From: Lepraria neglecta
Lineage: Eukaryota > Ascomycota > Lecanoromycetes > Lecanorales > Stereocaulaceae
Assembly (NCBI GenBank): GCA_033220425.1
Contig: CM065650.1
Location: 1,488,001 to 1,552,000 of the forward strand
DNA length: 64,000 nt
Direction: 5' to 3'
Shown here in pieces: positions 11,300 through 24,022 of this stretch (position 1 is its first letter; every line of letters begins with the position of its first letter). Under the pieces are notes generated by a model. That model did not search any database, had not been told where the DNA came from, and was given only the letters and a program-made list of their open reading frames with translations. The translations under genes and the position numbers were made by a program.

Positions 11300-14200
11300 G
11301 AAAAGAGTCTCTACTTTACACAAGCTCCGAAATAATATAAGTATATTTACTACCGTAGTAATAAGATTATAAGGTGAATTTATTTCGAAGTAAATCTTAT
11401 ATAATACTAGCTAACCGCCGTCGCAATATTAAAAACCCTATAGATTCCCCTTTTACTTTCTTCCTTTATAACTCCTACTACTTATAGTATATAACCTATA
11501 ATCTAATACTCCTTTAATAGGTATAGACTCTAATTAATAATAGATTATCTTATTATAATAAGTTTCGATTCCTAAGTAAATAGAGCTATCACGGAGTTAT
11601 CGTAGAATACTATTAATATCTTAATAGTTAATAATAGTAGTAGTACTAGAAGTAAGTGTAATTCAATACGCAAGAGCCCCGCTATCGGGGTACTACTAAT
11701 ATTTATAGTAGCGGACCTCCCGTATAGGCCGTGCCTTCGGGTATAAGTCTAGTACTACTATAGGCTAGTACCTCCTTATACTTAGTATAAGGGGGTATAA
11801 TATAGAGTAAACCGTTATATTATAGTATAGATATTACTTAATATTCTACCTACGTTCCGCTAATATTAAAGATACTACTAGAGTTTAGGGTAGAGGCCCG
11901 GGCGCTCTCCGCCGAGTCAGCCGGTAGTATAGTAGTAGCGAGCGTGTTACGCCCGTTAGTCCAACGTATTAGGGACCTACTTCGGCAGGTTACCTAGTAG
12001 CGCAAGGACTATAGTATAACCCCCGCCACGTCGGGCTATCGGTCGGCTTAGTAGGTAGCCGACCTAGAGGGGAGGGTACGGGTATTAGTAAGAATTCCGA
12101 ATCTGTAAGTTAACTCCGCTAACTCGCCGTAGGAGGTAAGTTATATCCTATTCTTTCCTTCTCTATCCTTCTATTATACCGCTTTTCTTAACTCCGCTTA
12201 TACGCCTTATACGCTATATATATACTAACTAATTTCTTCTAGGATAAGGTAGAAGGGCTATATATTATAAGTATAGAGGCGAGCGCAGTAGAGGAGAGTA
12301 AGGAGGAGGAAGAGGAGAGGAAGGAGGAAGAGGAAGAGGAAGAGGAAGAGGAAGAGGAAGAGGAAGAGGAAGAGGAAGAGGAAGAGGAAGAGGAAGAGGA
12401 AGAGGAAGAGGAAGAGGAAGAGGAAGAGGAAGAGGAAGAGGAAGAGGAAGAGGAAGAGGAAGAGGAAGAGGAAGAGGAAGAGGAAGAGGAAGAGGAGTAG
12501 AAGGGGTTTAGGGAAAGTAGGGAGGATAATAAAAAGGAGGTAGAGGAAGAAGAGGAGGTAGAGGAAGAGGAGGTAAGCTCTAGCGCACCGCCTGTTACCG
12601 CTATATACTAAGTTATATAGCTACCTATAAGCTAACCTCGGAGCGATATTATTCGAGGTACCGTATTAGAGGATCTAGAGGAGAGGAAGATAGAGGAGAG
12701 GAGGGTAAGGAGGAGGGAGAAGAGAAAAGAGAGGAGGAGAGCTATAAAAGCAGCGAAGAGAGTAAGCGATATTACTCCGCTACTACCGCTTATACTAACT
12801 TTCTAGGCTTAGTCCTCTTAGATTATATTCTTGCTTTTTCCTTTTAGTATTCTAGTATTTAGTAGCTTAGCGATAGAACTATAGGGTTTTATAGTTATAT
12901 TTAATTAAGATAACTTTCTCCTACGCTTCCTTCCGCGTCCTATATACTCCTTATACTTATACTTAAGGACTAGCGTATTAATAAGTTTATCCTCTAGTAA
13001 CTATTAGTTATAGATATTACCCTATCTAGTCTACCTAACCTTATACTATATACCTTCCTTATTCTTTACCTTATTAATAATTTCTTCTACCTCCTACTAT
13101 TCTTTATTATTAATAAGTTCTAGGGGCTATATAAAATCCGCTAACTCCGCGCTATCGTATAAATAATAGGGTTTAAGTAAGGATATATAAAAGGTATTAT
13201 AGATATAATAATCCGAGGGTAGTATAAGTTAATACGCCTATACTCCGACCTTATCTTTAATTCTAAAAGGGCTAATAAACTAATAGGATAGCTTCTTACT
13301 TAGCCGCCTTTACTTAAGGTTTTTAGCTAATAGTATTACTAATTAGCCTACTTAGTACTCTTTAGGCTTATATTCTTAGTTATAATACTTTGCCTACGCC
13401 TTAATAGCTCCCTACTAATACTCCTTAATCGTTTTATAATAGTACTATAACTACTCTACCCGTTCCTTTACTAATAGTATCTCCCCCCTTAGGGAACTAT
13501 CCCCGGCTTCCCAATAAATTTCGGGTTTATAACTATATCCTATAAAAAACGGCGAGTAGCTAACGGAGCTATAGAGGCTATTTTTATAAGTAAATTCGGC
13601 TACGGGCAAGAGCTTTACCTAGTTTATTTGTTCTGAATTCGTAAATATCTATAAGAAGTACTCTAATATCTAGTTTTAGCGTTCTGTCTAACTATCTATC
13701 TACGGGTGAAAAGCGGTACTTATACGCCGCTTAATCTTTATATAATAGTAAACCGCTAACTAGAACGCACTTATAAATACAGAGCCTCTATCGCTTATAA
13801 TACTAGTTAGTATACTATATTAGCAGATAACTTCATTAAAGAAGAGTTCCGCTAGCTCGGTAGCGGCGATAGTTTTAGTAGTAGGTAGATAACGAGCCAT
13901 CTTAGTAAATCTATCTACTACTACCAAAATCGAGTTATATATAACGCCGCCCCGTTTACTCGGAGGTAATCCCGTTATAAAATCCATGGTTAATTCCTAC
14001 TATAGACCTTTTAGTAATAGTAATAATTATAATTTACTATAAGGATAATATCTAGCTACTTTGACCCTTTAATAGATGTCGTATATACGTATATAGCTCT
14101 GCGCCTACTCCGCGATATTGCGCTAATAGTACTTGCGCTATAGGAGCTCTAGCGTCTTTTCGGCTCTAAAGTATCCTACTAGGGGGTTATCGTAGTATTT

Positions 14201-17200
14201 ACCAATTAATTCTTATCTTAAAGTACTATCTTTAGGGATATATAGTCGTCCCTTATACTAAAGGAGGTTCTTATTATTAAAAGACTAATCTTAATCTAGA
14301 AGGCACGGGCGCCCCTTTGACTCTACGCTGTTACTTCTATATTTCCTAACCTATTTATTATAGTATTGTAAATCAGAAATTAGCGACTTAAGTAGTCTTT
14401 AGGTATCTATATAAGGCCCTTCCTCAAGATCTCTAACGGTTTTCCTTAGTATAACTACCTGAATACCTATAACTTGCGACCCTAGCTATAGTATCGCCTT
14501 ATCGGCGCGCTTACGTATACTTATATCCTCTATAGACTAAAGTGCCAGCTTATTCTATAACGTTAGTAATAGCTTAGTATTTAATAGCGAGGCCCCTTTA
14601 TAATCTAGGTATCTAGAAGGAGGATCAGCGGGATTAGTTTTACCCGCTCTATAGATTATCTCGAAGTTATAAGCTACGAGCTTTAGTACCTAGTATACTT
14701 ACCGCGGCGTTAACTCTTTTAGCTTTATAAATCCTTATAGATTATTATAATCCGTTAGAACCTCTATTAGGAAAAGGCTTCCTTCTAGGTAGTATTACTA
14801 CTACTTAAACACTATAATAACTGCGAGTAATTCTTAGTTATATACTTTATAATTTTACTTAGTAGGAATTATTTTACGAGACTAGAATATAACTGGCCGC
14901 TAGCTCCCCTAGTTATCCGGTTATAACAGGATACCTATAATAGCAAAATTCGATATATCGGTCTTAACCCTAATTTTCTAAGACGGATTAAAATATTATA
15001 GTAGGGGGGCTTCGGTAAACTTCCTATATAGTTATTAGAACGCCGTCTACGCGTTATCGAACTACTCGAGTAGTCCCGTTTTCCTTCTATCCTTACTACC
15101 TTTTAGTAGGCTAGTAAGTAGCGCTATAATAGCCGAATAATAATAGATAAAACGACGATAGAAATTCGCAAAGCCTAGGAATACCTAGACTTCTCGATAA
15201 GTCTTCGGTATTAGCTAATCCCCAATTATCTCAACTCTACGCGTATCTATCTCTATACAAGCGGTAGAGACGATAAAGCCTAAGTACTTAACCTAGGTCG
15301 TAAAAAACTTATACTTCTTCCGGTTCGTATAGAGTTAGAATTACTAAAGTCTTTAGAGCACTCCTTTAATATACCTCTAGTAGTCCGCTAGGGTTTCCGA
15401 AAAAACCAAGATATTATCTAAATATACTATATACGTTATATCGACTAGGCCTATAAGGGCCCGATTAATATACGCTTAAAAAGTAGTAGAGGTATTTACT
15501 AACCTAAATAGTATAATAAGATATTCAAAGTGACCGTAACGCGTACGGAACGCTGTCTTCTATTTATCGCTATATTTAATTCGGATATAGTAATATATAT
15601 CCTTAAGGTCTAACTTTAAGAATACTTTGGCACCGCTTAAGCGGTCTAGCGTCTCGGTAATTAGGGGTAATAGGTACCGATTCTTGATTATTACCATATT
15701 TAACCCTCGATAATCTACGTAAAGATATAGCCCCCTATCCTTTTTCGGTATAAAAAGTATAGGTACTCCTACCGGCGAAATAGAGTAGTAAATCTACTTC
15801 TTTCCTAGTATATCGTTAAGGTACTACCGAAGCTCCGTTAGCTTCGTCCTCGATAGATTATAGATAGGACTATAAGATAGCTCCCTACCGTCTAACTTAA
15901 TAGCGTAGTCTCCCTACTTTTATTCAGGTAAGATCTCTATTTTCTTACTTAAGAAGATATCTTTAAACTCCTATAATTTAGGAGGAAGGGTTATATCGAA
16001 CTTATTAGTCCGAGGTTACTCCGCTATCGTAGCGCTAGCGTAAATTATAGCGAATACTTTCTATTCCTATTGCAAAACTTTACTAAATTCGGTCGGTCTA
16101 TCTAGCTATATCAGCCTAGGATTTATTTGGTACCGCTATTAGCGCGCTAGCGTATTAACTATAATACCTAACTTATAAAGCGCTAGTATCCCGATAATCA
16201 AGTCGGGACCCTTCTAGTCTATAGCGTAGAACAAGGAACTATATTCCTTTTCTTACCCCTAGTTATTAGTAGCTATATAGCTTAACTGAAACGCCCTATA
16301 ACAAAAGGCGCCTTATCTACTCAGCTATACCGGCGTCGGCAAGATAGCGCGTTCTAGCTATAAATTATATTGCACCACGAACCGCTGAGAGACCAAGCTA
16401 ATCGTCGCCCTAGGGTCAATTAGCCCCTTAACGGGCTATTAACTACCTAGAAGGATTACTTATCCCGTAAGGTAAAGAGGTTCTAAGGCTTCTATTCGTC
16501 TATCTTCCCCCGCTTACTTAGCGGTAGCAGGGTACTATCTTTTTTTAACTATACCGTATTAATAGGGGTAAAGCTTAGATTATCCCTATAGGGACATTCT
16601 GGTTTCTAATACCCCGTCTTACCATAATAATAATAACTATTATTATAGTAGTTAGGGTCAGCCTTAGGTACTAGATAAGACTTAGAATTTCGTCTCCTCT
16701 TACTACCTCGCTAACGTCCTACTGGCTCTCCGCCAGCGGACTTAGTCGGAGTACTAGATACCCGTTCTTCTAAAGGCCTACCCTTACTACTAGACCTAGG
16801 CGTTAATAGGTAACGCTTAAGGTTCTTTTCCTATATAATCGCAAGTACTAAGAGACTATTACGCGTCGTCGGGATACTACTAGTACTTAGGATTTTAGAC
16901 TTTAACTCAGGGCGGAGTTTAGTTAAAAAGCTATTTACCCGGAACTCTTCCGATAGGGGAGTAATATAGCTTTCTAGTTCTTCTAGGTAAGCTTTAAAGA
17001 CGGAAACCTTCTGTCCCTACTATTACTTAGCGCTATTTAAGTACTCGTAGGCAAGTAGTCGGCGATTTACTAGGTCTACTACTAAATCTAAGAGAAACTA
17101 AGAAAAGTTCTTAAAAGAGTAATCGTCTAGCTGTTCCTTCCGAAAGTATTAGCGCTACTATATTACTATATCCCCTTCTAGGGACTATATATAGTAGAGG

Positions 17201-17655
17201 ATTTTCGCCCTATTAGTAGTAAAATATTTAGGACTTAGGAGGAATTTGATTTCGATATTAGCGAACTAGCGGATATACTCTCCTTCGCTATTACCGTAAT
17301 AGAGCTATATCTTTTCAGGGCGTATTATCTTTACTGCTAGTAAGACCGATAGTACCTCGCTATCGCTAAGCCCCTTAAAGTCTTCTATATTAGCTTTAGC
17401 TCCTAGTTAAAGCTCTACGTTCCGAGCTTCTAACTCCCGGACGCGTTTTTCTTCTAATAAGTATTAGTTTTCTACCTTAAGTTGGGTAATCCTCTACTAG
17501 AGTGCCGGAGATAAAAGGGTCGAGTCCGAGGACTCTACTGTTAGTGGGTTATCGGGGCGCGTAGTCTCCGGTTCTAGTTCTTCTAAAGAGCGCGGTTATC
17601 TTACTATAATATCCTACTCCGGGCCTTTAGCCTTAAAGGTTAGAGTAATTAGAAC
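11300..17655 (-). pseudogene. gag-pol relic of element B
   Basis: Stops occur throughout every frame, but short gypsy motifs survive on the minus strand (see the RT motifs at 15153-15181 and 15398-15424). One catalytic Asp of the YxDD box is changed to Asn, a GAT to AAT transition of the RIP type. Sequence to the left (about 13.0-15.0 kb) should be RNase H and integrase, and to the right protease and gag, by family order. I did not delimit each domain. Confidence 0.75.
12324..12496. repeat. (GAGGAA)n microsatellite
   Basis: About 28 nearly perfect units of the hexamer GAGGAA, flanked by looser GAGGAG/GGAAGA purine tracts from about 12290 to 12570. It lies in the 3' part of element B, so it is not expected to be translated. 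It is strand-asymmetric: purine on plus, pyrimidine on minus. Confidence 0.95.
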
Positions 17656-18111
17656 TATAAGGTATACTCCCCGTTAGCGGGCCGTTATCGCTCTATAAAC
17701 TAGGCTCCTCGCTAGCGGACCGTTGCTATACCCTAGGATCTGCGTCCCGCGGGCGCTACGATGTCGGACTGCGGCTCAGCTCTTTACTAGCGTTATACTA
17801 CTATATATAAAGGTATTTAAAGACGTGAAGTAGTTATATTACTAGTATAGTATAGATGGTTCTATATTAGAACTAATTACTAAGGATCCTTAGGAAAGAA
17901 GTGGGTAGACCGCTCCTTAAGCTTCTTCCTACGGGTAATATATAGCCGCTATTAGGTAGCTAGCGTACCACTGAGAACCTAGCTCCTGATAGCTGCCAAG
18001 TCGGTCGAATATCATTCCGATCCACGCTAGCGCTCCGCGTACTAAGAGATATCGGAATAGCTTTACTAATAAGGCAGACCCCTTCTAATATAATAGTTGA
18101 TATTATAATTA
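17656..18111 (-). repeat. LTR of element B (5' LTR in element orientation)
   Basis: This is the partner of 10709-11164 and has the same length. It carries a direct GCTAGCGG-type repeat within its first 70 bases. On the minus strand its inner end reads CCTTATA, probably a RIP-changed CCTCACA terminus. Confidence 0.85.
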
Positions 18112-19390
18112 TCTATAAATTAATAGATAAACGGAACGTATAAATTAAATAATAGAAGTATATTTAAAATCTTATATAAACTAGAAATAGAATAACTAGG
18201 TTTTACTACTTCTAATAGTATAACTAGTATATAATAATAATAAGTTAGATATAATAGGACTAATACTATTCTTTACTAACTATAGAAAGAATATAAATAT
18301 ATTTCTAGATCTAAGGATAGGACCTAATATAGAAATACCTTAGTTAAGGTAAAAGAGCTAAAGAATTTATATAAAGATATATAAAGGTCTATTAAAAGCT
18401 TAAATAATAAATTAAAGAAATAAATTAATAAGAAAAGAAAGAATATTCCTTAGCTAAAAGAGGGGGACAAAGTATACCTTCTAATAAAAAATATAAGGAT
18501 AATAAGACTAAGTAAGAAACTAGATTATATTAAAGTTAGACTATTCTTAATTAAATAGATAAAGGGATCTATTAACTATAAACTCTAATTACTACCTAAT
18601 ACTAAAGTATATCTAGTATTCTATATCTTACTCCTAGAGCTAGTAGACTCTAATATACCTCTCTAAGAAATATTTTATTATAATACTAAGGAAGAAACTA
18701 AGTATAAGGTTAAGAGGATCCTAGATAGAAGGAATTAGTCCTATCTAGTTAAATAGAAAGGGTATAATAAAACGGAGAATACCTAGGAATCTCTTAAGAA
18801 CCTTACGAGGAACTATAGAGAATATCTATAAGAGTTCTATCGGAGATAAGAGAAGACTAGTTAAAACTATTAGGGGCTCCTAACCTACTAGGGAAATCGA
18901 ACTACTCAGATAAAATATTGAATATTAAGTCGCTAGGGACTATATTAGAGGACCTTTACTCCTCCTCTAAGTTAGCGATATTCTATAACTCTTATTCTAC
19001 TAACTTCTTCTTCTCTTCCTCTACTTATTTATATTATATTTAAAGGTATATAAGTTTAGATTATAGACGTATTAATTCTGTTTACGTCGTTTTAATTTTA
19101 CCCTATTTCTTCTTCTACTTAGATTTAATATAGTATATCTTAGCTAATAATACTATAAGATTATACTTAACTCTACTAGCGATATAGTTAGAGTAGTAGT
19201 TAGAACTAGAACTAATAAGGTATTATTTACTACCGGATATACAACGGGTATATAGACGTATAGTTACCTCTAAGAGGTCTTATACTAGTTCTTTATAGTA
19301 AATAGTTAGATTTAATAAGTATTTAGTATAACGGGGTAGTATAAAGGATAGATAGTTTCTCGAGACGAGAAATCTAGAGGAGGGAGCTAG

Positions 19391-19796
19391 TATTAGAACT
19401 AGCGGTTCTAATAGAACTATTATAGAGGATACTAAATCCGGATAGGATAGCTAATAATCATTATAATTATAGTCTAATCGTTCTAATTATAAGTTTAATT
19501 AGTTGGATTATAGTCTAATTATTCCGATTAAAGATACTTAGTATGGATTTCCTATTGCTATATATATAGAGTACTACTTACTACTTGGAGTATCGTGCTT
19601 AACTTGTCTTCTTACTATTATATTATCTACTATATACGATAGATCTCTTAGGCTAGGCACTAAATATATATTATCTAATTATATACTAGACCCGCTTAGT
19701 ATCACTTAAAGTCTACTTTACCTTTTGTATAGTAACACCTCCATCTCTATTGAGAATCAATCTATAGTACGATACCGGTACGTACGGTTTGTAATA
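19391..19796 (+). repeat. 3' LTR of element A (406 bp)
   Basis: It matches the 5' LTR (3798-4378) without the insertion, and is followed by the TATAA target duplication at 19797-19801. It keeps slightly more GC than the 5' copy. Confidence 0.88.
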
Positions 19797-19977
19797 TATA
19801 AGAGAGGGGGACGAAAACCCCCTATTACATAATGAGCGCACGGGACTCGTAGCGCTAACGTATACCAAGCGTACTGTAGTCGCGAGCCAACCAAGACTTT
19901 GCCAAGCCTTCTATTACAAATACGAACCCTTGAGTACGAGCGTCTAAAGATAGAGGTTGTATAAGTTAAGACTTGTT

Positions 19978-20150
19978 ACGGCCTAATCTAGTAGTAGTAG
20001 AACGGTGGCTATCAATAAGGTAATATGGATAAAATACTAATACTAAGGAAAGAAGGCAATATGGGCGCGCGAGGAATCTATATAGGCATGCGGCGGCAAG
20101 CCTCTGAGCTAGACCCAATGAGGTATACGTATACATGGCCAGCCCGTGAC
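19978..20150 (+). repeat. ~160-bp direct repeat, left copy
   Basis: It starts CGGCCTAATCTAGTAG and contains the shared core GGGCGCGCGAGGAATCTATA. It is about 90% similar to 22020-22179 by eye, apart from an extra GCGGCAAGC-like stretch. The two copies bracket about 1.9 kb of non-coding sequence. Confidence 0.85.
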
Positions 20151-22019
20151 ATTACCCCCCTTTCTACTAGATATCGTCCCGATACCTGCAGCCAATTAGG
20201 ATTTCGCAGGCCTGGCGCTAGCGGAGGCTCGTGAAAGATTTCAGCCAATTAGGTGCATAGGTGGTGGCTAATCCTAGGAATTGCGAAATAGGCATATCGA
20301 ATCCTGAACTTGCGACAGCAGAAAACGGTGGCGTTTAGATGCCAAGCCTGGTCATCAGGGGCAACTATAGCATACAGCGACTAAAGGGCGGCCTCGGGTA
20401 TCAAAAGATATATGCTATTACGGTGGAATAGTAGTCGGTAGTTGAAAGAAGGCAAGGATATATAGCATTGTATGAAAATGCATAAGCATTCAAAATCGGT
20501 AATAGCAATTATTAAATAGTAGCGTTTATAAGTCTTAGCGCCAGTGCTTTAGCTAGAATAGGCTAGCTTGTTGAATCGAATAGATAAGCAAGCTGCTTCG
20601 GGGCAGGTATGCCAGATATAGGGCTATATAGAGCTGGTATCTGCTATCACATAGGACGGCGTATATGAGGTAGTCATCAGCGGTGTTTCGGCGCGATGAG
20701 GGACGGTTGGCATCAGGGATCAGATGCATGGCGGTGCGGTTGCATGTGGCGGAACCTGGGCGGAGCTCGCCTGGAAGAAGGAACGTTAACTAGGTGCTGG
20801 CGCAGGACAGCTCATCAAACGAGGTCTCTGTAATAGTAGTATAGATTGGTATGGCGTCAGGCGGAGAGGTATTCCAGGAAATGAAGAAAATGGATTTTTT
20901 TTTTGGTTTTGGTGTTTTAGGTGTTTTAGTGCTTCTATCCCCCTTTTTAGTAAGGTAGCGTCCGCGATACCTGCTAGATATATACATCTTTTCTGATCCT
21001 GTATATGTATGGCTATCTCTTTTGGCTTGTTGGATAGCGGAGGTAGTCATCTTTATTGAGGTGGTGGAAGCTGCGGAAGCGGTAGCGGAATTCATGGATT
21101 TGTCGGTGGTGGTATATCATCCGAATAGTCGAGATAAATCACTTATCCTAAGATATAGAGGCGTATACTTGTTGGTAGCGTTTAGAGGTGCATATCTTAT
21201 ATAAAGGTCTTTGACCATAAGGTAATCTAAGGTAATCCTTAGTGGCTTTATAAGCTGGCGGTGGAGGCGAAATCATTCGATATCTCGGAGGTAGTATAGC
21301 CGGTGGAGTTGCTGGCTTAGATAGCTGCTTCTGAGGTAGAGGGAAGGCGGAATTAGTAACTCCTTTAGCTGAGGTGGTGGATACGGTTTGGGTAGATAAG
21401 GTATGCCTATGAATCAGGCCTTGGCATTTCTCGCGTAGATGTTAATATAGCTAATTTCTTAATGAAAACACCTTTTCGCATTGCCTGCAAGATGGCTCAC
21501 CTGAAGGCAGATGGTTATACTATGTATATAGTAGTGTAGTAGTAGGTAATGGTTGGTAAAGCTGCTAAGGGTATAGTAGCTAAGGGCCGAGGGCGGAGCG
21601 GAGGCGGAATAGAGGCGGAGCTGGTGGTAAGTCGATGGCTCAGTGAAGAGGTCAACTTCCGGAGGAAGGTAGAGGTAGTAATTGAGCTACTAGGGATGTA
21701 GTAGCTGAGGGCGGAGCTGATAAGATATTATAGGTAGGCGCTAGCAAGAGGTGAGCGCTGGTGGTAGGAGGTAAGGATCAAATTCGGAAGGCGGCGGTTG
21801 GTGCTATAAAGCTATTGAGCTTCCGGATTGCTCGGTGTCAGGTTGAGGTATTGAGGTATTAAGGGGCCTAGGGATTGGTAGGTACCCTTGGGGTGGTCCT
21901 GGCGGACCTGGTGGTATTATTAGGTATTAACACCGTGGTTGCTGCCGGCCAAATGGCAGCTGGTGGGATGCATATTGAGATACACCCCGGTGGCTTGTTT
22001 GGAGCATTAGTATTATATC
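20151..22019. other. non-coding tract between direct repeats
   Basis: This stretch is rich in GGTGGTAG/GGCGGAG-type purine motifs on the plus strand, with many imperfect short repeats (GAGGCGGAAT, GGTAGTAATTGAG). Short open frames exist, but none has family-like motifs or consistent splice signals. It may be the body of a non-autonomous element bounded by the direct repeats; that is inference. Confidence 0.5.
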
Positions 22020-22179
22020 ACGGCCTGATCTAATGGTAGTAGAACGGTAGCTATCAATGAGGTGATATAGATAAAATACTAATGCTAAGGAAAGAAGGCC
22101 ATATGGGCGCGCGAGGAATCTATATAGGCATGCCTCTGAGCTAGGCCCAATGAGGTATGCGTATGCATGGCCTGTGACA
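22020..22179 (+). repeat. ~160-bp direct repeat, right copy
   Basis: It starts CGGCCTGATCTAATGG and matches 19978-20150 in the same orientation. Differences are mostly G/A and C/T. It marks the right edge of the repeat block; sequence to the right has ordinary base composition. Confidence 0.85.
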
Positions 22180-22553
22180 AGACTAGCTTGTTTTGGCTGA
22201 AAGGCCGCTCTAAAGGCGGCTGTCCTGAGTTAACTTGTCTGTACTGGCCTTAGGAAGGGCTCTAGAAAATCCTATAACATCCTTTTCGGCATGAATCCTG
22301 AGCTTAATCATATTGTAGTTGTGAAAGGGTTGAGATTGACAATAGTCCATACTTTTTGATGAAATAGTGCTAATTTTAACAGATATCGATCGGCTATAAG
22401 ATAAAAGACACACCAAAGCCGAAGAGTGTCAATAGATAAGACTTATCGTCTTCTTTCGTCTTCTTTCAACCAATCCAGACTCTCACCACGATGCCTTCTT
22501 CGTCCATATCAATATTAATCCTATAAGAAACACTGTATTAGCGCGCCAATCAG

Positions 22554-22906
22554 TCAATAGTTACGTGCCACTCGTATATACCGAGAAGTAACCCAATCAC
22601 AGCTACAGATGCTTTCTGGTCTATGGATCCGCTTCAACGGTGGCAGGTCGTCTTTCGAGAATATCTTTTGTGGCATCAGAACCTAACAAGTCCCTAGGTA
22701 TTATGGAGAAGTACCTTATCATCGGTAGTCGGCCCATCACATAACTTCTTCCCAATTAATCTTTCGGACCAGTAAATCTTGTCCTGTTCTCTCTCTTCTT
22801 CTGTTCGCTCGGGAAGTCGAGGCGCGAAATGCGGAACGTTCTTATCAATATCTCCACGGTCTTGTACTACAACTTTCATCCTTGGGGTACGATTAGTGTC
22901 GTTCAT
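22554..22906 (-). CDS. small protein resembling peptidase inhibitor I78 family
   Basis: Two exons, 22715-22906 and 22554-22664, with a 50-bp intron (GTACTT...AAAAG, phase 0), would encode about 100 residues. Exon 1 reads ...EEREQDKIYWSERLIGKKL near residues 37-55 and exon 2 starts IFSKDDLPPLKRIHRPES. This resembles the W-x-x-x-L-x-G-K-x and F-x-K-x-D-L-P...R motifs of fungal I78-type inhibitors, which block serine peptidases. The usual C-terminal RLN-x-x-x-D part is not seen, so the protein may be divergent, truncated or mis-spliced in my model. It is the first gene beside the RIP-mutated block. A divergent hypothetical protein is the alternative. Confidence 0.45.
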
Positions 22907-24022
22907 TGAGCCAAAATCGATTATACCGAGGTGTTTAATAAGGTAGCTAAGCAGGTGTTAGGTTCTGATGAAAGGCAACAACAAAGCATAGAAATTGGAA
23001 AGAAGTACTTCAGGCAGAAGTTATGCGTTTGTTTTACGCGCCAGCGCTGGCGGTGATCGACATCGTCTGAAACGATCCCCCTGAGCGTCCTCAAATCCTA
23101 TTATAGCTCCACCAATCGTTGCTAAATTCATAATGTTATCAGCTCAATCGCAATCGATATAAACGGAACACCGTGGCAAGACGCCCACGGCAACGCCTTT
23201 CCCGCTCGATTGTCGCAAAGCCTTATTCCGAACCCCGTTGGCTACGCCGTTCACTATGCCATCGTGCTGCCCACCGAAACACGCTGTGCAGGAGATAAAA
23301 CAAACATCTCCATGTAAGGGAGAGTCTGGTGCCTAATCTGTGCGTTGGTGTATCTGATCAAATCCCAGTAGTAGAAACTTATCCAACGCCAGTGAGATAA
23401 TGGTTAGCAAGTTCTACAACCACATGGGCCTTAAACCATTGCTAATGTGTCTGCAGGATAGTCTAACAGGAGTTTTTGAACCCCAGGTGACTTGCCGTAG
23501 GGATGGCGGCCCCTTACTCCAAGGACTCTTGTCCCATTCAACCAAGGACATTGCCATACTCTAGGAGCATGTTTCAAGTATCATTTGCTCTAGTACATTG
23601 CTGTATGCTCTTCTACTCACAAAACGAAGCTGAGAGGAGACGTATACTGTAAACGTGCAGCATGCCCCTCAACAATTAAACATGTACAGCTCGGCGTTTA
23701 GCTCTGATCCGCGCAAACTTCGACCGCACTCTTCCACGAGCGGACCTCGGATGTTTCGCCTCGAAACGCTTTCAAGGCTATACAACTCCGCTTGATGTCA
23801 TATGCCTAGCTCTGAATGTTATCGTGATTGCAGGTGACTGCTAGGCCAACACTGGTAGTACTAACATTGACTGAATACTACAGTTCCAGATACATAGACA
23901 GACTTGGTTGTCACCTACTCCTGCTCGTAGGGGTAGAACGAGTGCTTGCTTACTCTCCGGGCTGATCGTGCTTTTGACGATGAGGGATTCGACATATACA
24001 GGGTCAACTACGCTCTTGAAAC
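22907..24022. other. gene-free interval
   Basis: About 1.1 kb of ordinary composition between the small I78-like gene and the subtilase. It presumably holds both upstream regions. I see no RNA gene, repeat or convincing coding exon. Confidence 0.5.

Larger units (their letters stand above)
10709..18111 (-). mobile_element. Ty3/gypsy LTR retrotransposon B nested in element A
   Basis: Two LTRs of about 456 bp (10709-11164 and 17656-18111) bound the unit. Coding remnants read on the minus strand: reverse transcriptase YLDNILVFS at 15398-15424 and [10 protein letters not shown] at 15153-15181. Gag therefore lies near 17 kb and integrase near 13-14 kb. It inserted into the integrase region of element A, whose sequence resumes after about 18115. 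I could not confirm a target-site duplication: the bases left are ATTAT and those right are TCTAT. It is less decayed than A, in line with a younger insertion. Confidence 0.85.
3798..19796 (+). mobile_element. Ty3/gypsy LTR retrotransposon A, RIP-mutated, with nested insertions
   Basis: Two LTRs (3798-4378 and 19391-19796) flank the unit. The 5 bases outside each end are TATAA (3793-3797 and 19797-19801), a target-site duplication. Without the nested insertions the element would be roughly 7 kb, normal for a gypsy element. Gag, protease, reverse transcriptase and integrase remnants follow in plus orientation in gypsy order. Insertions inside it are a solo-LTR-like piece (4089-4259), a TIR element (7114-7856), a tandem-repeat tract (about 9708-10440) and element B (about 10709-18111). 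It cannot encode protein and is presumably immobile. Confidence 0.9.

Noticed and set aside
12290-12570. Glu-rich coding region read from the GAGGAA repeats
   Set aside because: Element B is coded on the minus strand and the repeat is a simple microsatellite.
20025-20234. 69-residue frame in the left direct repeat
   Set aside because: It is part of a repeat and the second copy does not keep the frame; no family features.
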